DNA of 11,185 nucleotides. Origin: JABCPO02 sp963542845 (GTDB lineage Bacteria > Bacillota > Clostridia > TANB77 > CAG-508). The DNA lies in NCBI GenBank assembly GCA_963542845.1, contig CAUTZA010000018.1, positions 1 through 11,185 of the forward strand, in the 5' to 3' direction. The translations under genes were made by a program, and so were the position numbers. The notes beneath the pieces were generated by a model. It worked only from the letters and a program-made list of their open reading frames with translations, ran no database searches and had not been told where the DNA came from. Positions 7,055 through 11,185 of the stretch are shown one piece after another (the stretch's first letter is position 1; the number at the start of each line of letters is the position of its first letter).

Positions 7055-10000
7055 ATGAATCTTATTATTAAAAATAATAAAATGATGAAAATACTATTAG
7101 TTGGAATAATTTCAATAATATTATTAAATATGAGCTTAAATGTTAAAGCGGCAGAAAATAAGATTGAGATAAAAGACGGAACTCAAATAATTACAGAAAC
7201 AACAGGAAGTTTGACAACACCTAAGGTTATAAGTGTAAATACAAATGTGGAAAAGAAATTAACAATAAATTATGTGGGAATTGATAAAAACAGATTACAA
7301 TATAATTTAGAAGAAAAAGAAGGAAATCTAGATTTTGATGTTAATGTGTTAACAGGAGAAATTAAATTAAAAGCAAAATCAGGAACAAACTTTGGAGCAG
7401 TATTTTCTTTAGTTGATAGACAAACTAAGAAAGTATACCCTATAAGTCTTGTTATAAAAGCTGTAGATGGAAAAAACAAAGTAAGTCTTTTAGGGAATGT
7501 TAAAAATATGAAGTTTAATACTATTTCAGGAAAGATGTATTTTGAAGGAACAGTAGACTTAAAAAGAGTAATAGAAGGGGGAATAAATCCTTTAAATGAA
7601 AAGCCAACAATGTATTTAAAAAACTTAAATACACAAAGGACAGTTGAACTTTTAGTAGAAAAATTATCAGCATATGAATATAAGTTTAGGATAAAAGCGG
7701 AAGATATGGCAGAAGATGATAAATACACAGTATATGCAAAAATAGCTAAACAAAACACATATGCAGAAAATTCAAGTTTAGAAAGACAACTAACTATAGA
7801 AAGAGCTGTACCTAGCATAATAGAAAATAATAAGTATAAGCTTGTTCATGAAAATGATAATATTAGCATAAAAACAAAACCATTAACATATTCTTTAAAT
7901 GCAAATTTAGCTGATATATATGGATTTCATAGAGGACAAAATGATTATGTAATAGGAAGTGCTGATATATTCTTAAAAGACAATGATGGAAATAGAGTAA
8001 AACCAAGAGAAGTCAAGATATATGCAGAAAATGCAGGGAATAAGACATATTTTAATGTATATAATAACAGATATGATTTTGAATTATTACTAAACAATGT
8101 AGAAGCAGGAGAATATACAATATATATAGAAGCAAAAGATAGTAATGGGAAAACATATAATGAAAAACTTAATATATCACAAGGATTAAGAAAAAACTTA
8201 ACAGTATCAGGAATGCAAACAGAAGCAAGAACAGGTGAAAGTAAACTAGTTTTAACAAAGAAGAATATTGTAAAAGAAACAAACTATATTATAAGAACAA
8301 ATACAAATGATATGTACGGATTTCATAGAGGAACAAACGACTATGTAATAGGAAGTGCAGACATATTCTTAAGAGATGACAGTGGAAACAGAGTAAAACC
8401 AAAAGAAGTTAAGATATATGCGGAAAAGGCAGGAAATAAGACATATTTTAATGTATATAATGATAGATATGACTTTGAATTGTTACTAAACAATGTAGAA
8501 CAAGGTGAGTATACAATCTATGCAGAAGCAACAGCAAATAATGGTAAAATATATAATGAAAAACTATGGATAGGTGGACACTTAAGAAGAAATATAACAG
8601 TTTCAGGAATGCAAGGTGAGTATAGGATAGATGAAGGAAAGATAATAGTAAAGAAAAAAGAAACAAATTATATTATAAGAACAAATACAAATAGTATGTA
8701 TGGATTTCATAGAGCAGATGGAAATGATTATATAATAGGAAGAGCAGATATATTCTTAAGTGATGATAATGGAACAAGGATAAAACCTAAAGAAGTTAAG
8801 ATATATGCAGAAAAGGCAGGGAATAAGACATATTTTAATGTATATAATGATAGATATGATTTCGAACTATTATTAAATAGTGTAGACGCAGGAGAATACG
8901 CAATTTATGCAGAAGCAACAGCAAATAATGGTAAAACATATAGTGAAAAACTATGGATAGGTGGACACTTAAGAAAGAATATAACAGTATCTGGAATGCA
9001 AACAGAAACAAGAGTAGAAGAAGGAAGAATAATCTTAAAGAAAAAAGGAGAACCTAATTATATAATAAGAACAAATACAAATGATATGTATGGATTCCAT
9101 AGAGCAGATGGAAATGATTATATAATAGGAACAGCAGATATATTCTTAAGTGATGAAAATGGAAACAGGGTAAAACCAAAACAAGTTAAGATATATGCAG
9201 AAAAGGCAGGGAATAAGACATATTTTAATGTATATAATGATAGATATGACTTTGAATTATTACTAAACAATGTAGAATCTGGAGAATATACAATATATGC
9301 AGAAGCTACAGCAAATAATGGTAAAACATATAGTGAAAAACTATGGATAGGTGGAAATTTAAGAAAAGATATAACAGTAGCAGGAATGAAAAAAGTTGCC
9401 ATAATAACTAATAATATATTAATTGAAAAAAGAGAAAAAGATATAGAATATGTAATAGAACAACCAGAGTTAGTTGCATTAATAGATGAAAGACAATATA
9501 TATATGGTAATTTAAATGTTAAATTAAAAGATATTTCAAATAATTCATATAGCAGTATAAAAGAAGTAAAAATATATGCAGAAAAAGATGGAACAAAACA
9601 TCAATTTTATGTAAAAAAAATAGGGACAGATAAATATTACTATGACTTTATAATAAACCATTTAAAAAACTTTGAAAACTATAATATATACACAGAAGTA
9701 GAAGAAAATAATGGGAAAAAATATATAAGAGGATTAGATTTTTCTAAGATAGGAAGAAAAGTACTAACAGTAAAAGGATTTGAAAGAAGAGTAAACTTAC
9801 AAGGAGCAAACCTATATATAGAAAAGGTAAGGGAAGACGAAGTGAATTTTGAACAAGGAATATATGGACAAAGTGGACTTAAAGTAAAAGGAGATAGTAG
9901 AGGACAAGACTTAAAATATTACAAATTTGGAAATGGTAAAAATGTATTTTATGCAACATTTGCAGTACATGGATTTGAAGACCTTTGGAATAATGATGGA

Positions 10001-10608
10001 AAAGAACTTACATATATAGCAGAAAGATTTAAAGATTATTTAATAAGAATCGGAAAATCAGATATATTTAAAGACTGGACATTATATGTATTCCCACAAG
10101 TAAATCCAGATGGAGCAAACCATGGATGGACAAATGATGGACCACGGAAGAACAACACTATATAGTAGTGCACCAGGAAATAGGGGAATAGACTTAAATA
10201 GGAACTTTAAGATTGATGGAGTAGAACATAAGAAATATACTGGAGACAGAAACTATAATGGAGAAAATGGATTTGAGGCATATGAAGCAAAATTTTTAGC
10301 AGATTTCTTAAAAGCTACACAATCTAAAAATGGTAAAAATGTATTAGTAGATACACATCGGATGGCTTGGAGAAACAATTGGAGACAATGAAATAGGATC
10401 ATATTATAGAAAAACATATGGAATGAACAGTCATGTAGGAACATATGGAAACGGCTATCTTATAAACTGGGCAAAGAGTACTTTAAGAAATGCAAGGTCA
10501 ATTCTTTTAGAATTACCAGATACAGTTAGAAACCACAATGATGTTGTAAATCAAAACTTTGCAGAAAAATTTATAAATGCAACAATAAACATGCTTAAAA
10601 ATATATAA
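7055..10608 (+). CDS. Secreted M14-family zinc carboxypeptidase with tandem repeats and two +1 CGGA recoding sites
   Basis: With both shifts the product has 1183 residues. AAAGGAGG (7043-7050) fixes the start. Residues 1-33 form a Sec signal peptide (LLVGIISIILLNMSLNVKA). Beta-rich sequence of unclear type follows to about 285, then four near-identical repeats of about 130 residues and a degenerate fifth. The M14 domain covers about 930-1183: zinc ligands His972 and Glu975 in AVHGFEDLW, substrate-binding GIDLNRNF (Asn1048-Arg1049), third ligand His1101 in DTHGW, and catalytic Glu1152 in ILLELPD. CGGA at 10145-10148 restores DGPG-RTTLYSSAPGNRG, and CGGA at 10359-10362 restores DTHG-WLGETIGD. 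Without the first shift, TAG at 10163-10165 leaves a 1036-residue protein lacking NRNF, the third zinc ligand and the catalytic Glu. A likely role is trimming cell-wall or surface peptides; bacterial M14 enzymes include gamma-D-glutamyl-DAP peptidases, but the substrate here is not shown. Confidence 0.88.
7919..9388 (+). repeat. Four tandem ~390-base coding repeats in the M14 peptidase gene
   Basis: Units begin at the Tyr codon of YGFHR at 7919, 8315, 8699 and 9089, with spacings of 396, 384 and 390 bases. Each unit contains YGFHR, NDY(V/I)IG, ADIFL, VKIYAE, AGNKTYFNVYN, RYDFELLLN, GEYTIY and a closing SGM/AGM. The DNA is close to identical in places, such as the stretch encoding AGNKTYFNVYN. 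A diverged fifth unit (IYGNLNVKLKD ... VKIYAEKDG ... NNGKKY) runs from about 9503 to 9780. The fold is probably an Ig-like beta sandwich acting as a spacer or binding domain; I do not recognise the family. Copy number may vary between strains and could be misassembled. Confidence 0.9.
10145..10148 (+). other. +1 recoding site CGGA (Gly) in the M14 gene, site 1
   Basis: The frame reads GAT GGA CCA CGG AAG AAC AAC ACT ATA and then TAG at 10163-10165. Taking CGGA as Gly gives DGPGRTTLYSSAPGNRGIDLNRNF, the continuous M14 domain. The extra C follows an A. The shift is required before any of the NRNF, third-ligand or catalytic-Glu motifs can be made. Confidence 0.85.
10359..10362 (+). other. +1 recoding site CGGA (Gly) in the M14 gene, site 2
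   Basis: The frame reads GTA GAT ACA CAT CGG ATG GCT TGG and meets TGA at 10389-10391. CGGA as Gly gives VDTHGWLGETIGDNEIGSYY. The site is the codon directly after the third zinc-ligand histidine, so the catalytic Glu in LLELPD is made only after the shift. Confidence 0.85.
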
Positions 10609-10624
10609 TAATAAAACATGATGC

Positions 10625-10652
10625 TTGCAACAGAAATAATAGATGATATAAT
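10625..10652 (+). promoter_or_regulatory. Extended -10 promoter upstream of the second GT2 gene
   Basis: TTGCAA (10625-10630) is followed after 16 bases by TATAAT (10647-10652), preceded by an extended TG (TGATATAAT). Initiation near 10659 would give a leader of about 30 bases. There is no clear terminator between 10608 and this site, so readthrough from the peptidase gene is also possible. Confidence 0.55.
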
Positions 10653-10688
10653 AGGGAGTATATAAAAGAATAATATAGGAGAAATATT

Positions 10689-11185
10689 ATGAACAAGTTT
10701 AAAAAACTATCTGTTGTTGTTCCATGCTATAATGAAGAACAAACAATTATGATATTTTTCAAAGAAATGGAAAAATACAAGAAAAAGATAGGAGTGGAGC
10801 TAGAATACATATTTATAGATGATGGGTCTAAAGACAATACATTAAAAATATTGCAAGAATTGCATGAGAAAAATAAAAGTGTAAAATATATATCATTTTC
10901 AAGAAATTTTGGGAAAGAAGCTGCAATGCTTGCAGGATTAAGAAAAGCAACAGGAGATCTAATAACAATAATGGATGTTGATCTTCAAGATCCGCCAGAA
11001 ATAATACCAGAAATGATAAAAAAAATGCAAGAAGATAATCTTGATTGGGTAGGAAGTAAGAGAGTTACAAGGACAGGAGAACCACCAATTAGAAGCTTCT
11101 TTGCAAGAAAGTTTTACCAATTGATGAATAAAATAAGTGATACAGAAATGGTAGATGGAGTTAGAGATTTTAGACTTATGAAAAG
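10689..11185 (+). CDS. GT2 glycosyltransferase, DPM1/GtrB type, 3'-truncated
   Basis: 165 residues are visible before the window ends; family members usually have about 300 or more, with two C-terminal membrane helices that are not seen here. Motifs run in order: LSVVVPCYNEEQTI (about 7-20), YIFIDDGSKDNTLKIL, VKYISFSRNFGKEAAMLAGLRKATGD, then the metal-binding IMDVDLQDPPEIIPEM, and VDGVRDFRLM at the edge. This pattern is typical of enzymes that transfer a sugar from a nucleotide donor to polyprenyl phosphate. GGAG, eight bases before the ATG, supports the start. No CGG codon and no frame break occurs in the visible part, in contrast to the first GT2 gene. It probably starts another envelope-glycan unit extending beyond the window. 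Confidence 0.9.
   Translation, partial: MNKFKKLSVVVPCYNEEQTIMIFFKEMEKYKKKIGVELEYIFIDDGSKDNTLKILQELHEKNKSVKYISFSRNFGKEAAMLAGLRKATGDLITIMDVDLQDPPEIIPEMIKKMQEDNLDWVGSKRVTRTGEPPIRSFFARKFYQLMNKISDTEMVDGVRDFRLMK

Noticed and set aside
5652..9402. Minus-strand open frames of 70-180 codons (for example 7270-7818 and 6498-6851)
   Set aside because: They lie opposite well-supported genes, have no ribosome binding sites, and their composition reflects the AT-rich complement and the repeats.
622..10362. The extra C bases as ordinary homopolymer sequencing errors
   Set aside because: At five of six sites the C is not next to another C, and long A or T runs in coding regions (for example near 5207-5220 and 5230-5248) keep frame. 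A systematic context-specific artefact cannot be fully excluded without reads.
600..10362. RF2-type programmed frameshifting with an upstream Shine-Dalgarno stimulator
   Set aside because: No consistent AGGGGG/GGAG element lies upstream of the sites, the P-site codons differ (Asp, Leu, Pro, His) and most do not offer re-pairing after a +1 slip. A stop codon is not in the A site.
622..10391. Simple reassignment of CGG to another amino acid
   Set aside because: Any three-base reading of CGG leaves the ribosome in a frame that meets a stop within about ten codons and loses the conserved domains. A change of frame is needed.
1..11185. CRISPR arrays, tRNA/rRNA genes or insertion sequences
   Set aside because: No short regularly spaced direct repeats, cloverleaf-like sequence, rRNA stretch or transposase motif was seen. 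The only tandem repeats are coding.

Overview
The window is very AT-rich. Almost all arginines are AGA and most glycines are GGA, and start sites carry AAAGGAG-type ribosome binding sites. The gene set (RNase Y, GtrA/DUF2304/GT2 surface-glycan genes, a secreted M14 peptidase) fits a low-GC Bacillota, probably an uncultivated gut-type clostridial lineage. That placement is inference. All genes lie on the + strand and all stops seen are TAA or TAG.

Layout: 1-1385 is the 3' part of rny (RNase Y). 1386-3237 holds two tandem paralogous modules. Each has a TTGACA-N17-TATCTT promoter, a short AU-rich leader ending in a terminator-like hairpin, and a gene for a single-pass membrane protein of unknown function. 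3384-6942 is a four-gene cell-envelope glycosylation operon: GT2 glycosyltransferase, DUF2304 protein, GtrA-type flippase and a large polytopic membrane protein resembling DUF6020. 7055-10608 encodes a secreted M14 zinc carboxypeptidase with tandem ~130-residue repeats. From 10689 a second GT2 gene (DPM1/GtrB type) runs off the end.

The most striking signal is in the reading frames. rny, the first GT2 gene and the M14 peptidase gene are each broken by +1 shifts, but all breaks have the same form: an in-frame CGG codon, always within CGGA. Taking CGGA as one four-base glycine codon restores the family sequence exactly at five sites: RNase Y EDG|RIHP and LLG|KLKYRTSYGQN, GT2 DGDG|QHD, M14 DGPG|RTT and DTHG|W. 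A sixth site, near the end of the GT2 gene, is compatible but not decisive. I found no other in-frame CGG in any gene of the window, so CGG is never needed as an ordinary arginine codon. The extra C is not a homopolymer extension at five of the six sites, long A and T runs elsewhere keep frame, and no other lesion occurs in these genes.

This suggests recurrent +1 decoding at CGG-A, either by an expanded-anticodon tRNA-Gly (UCCG) or by frameshifting at an unassigned CGG codon. RNase Y, a surface-glycan glycosyltransferase and a secreted peptidase would all depend on it. A systematic sequencing or assembly artefact remains the main alternative. No tRNA gene lies in the window, so the decoder cannot be seen here.
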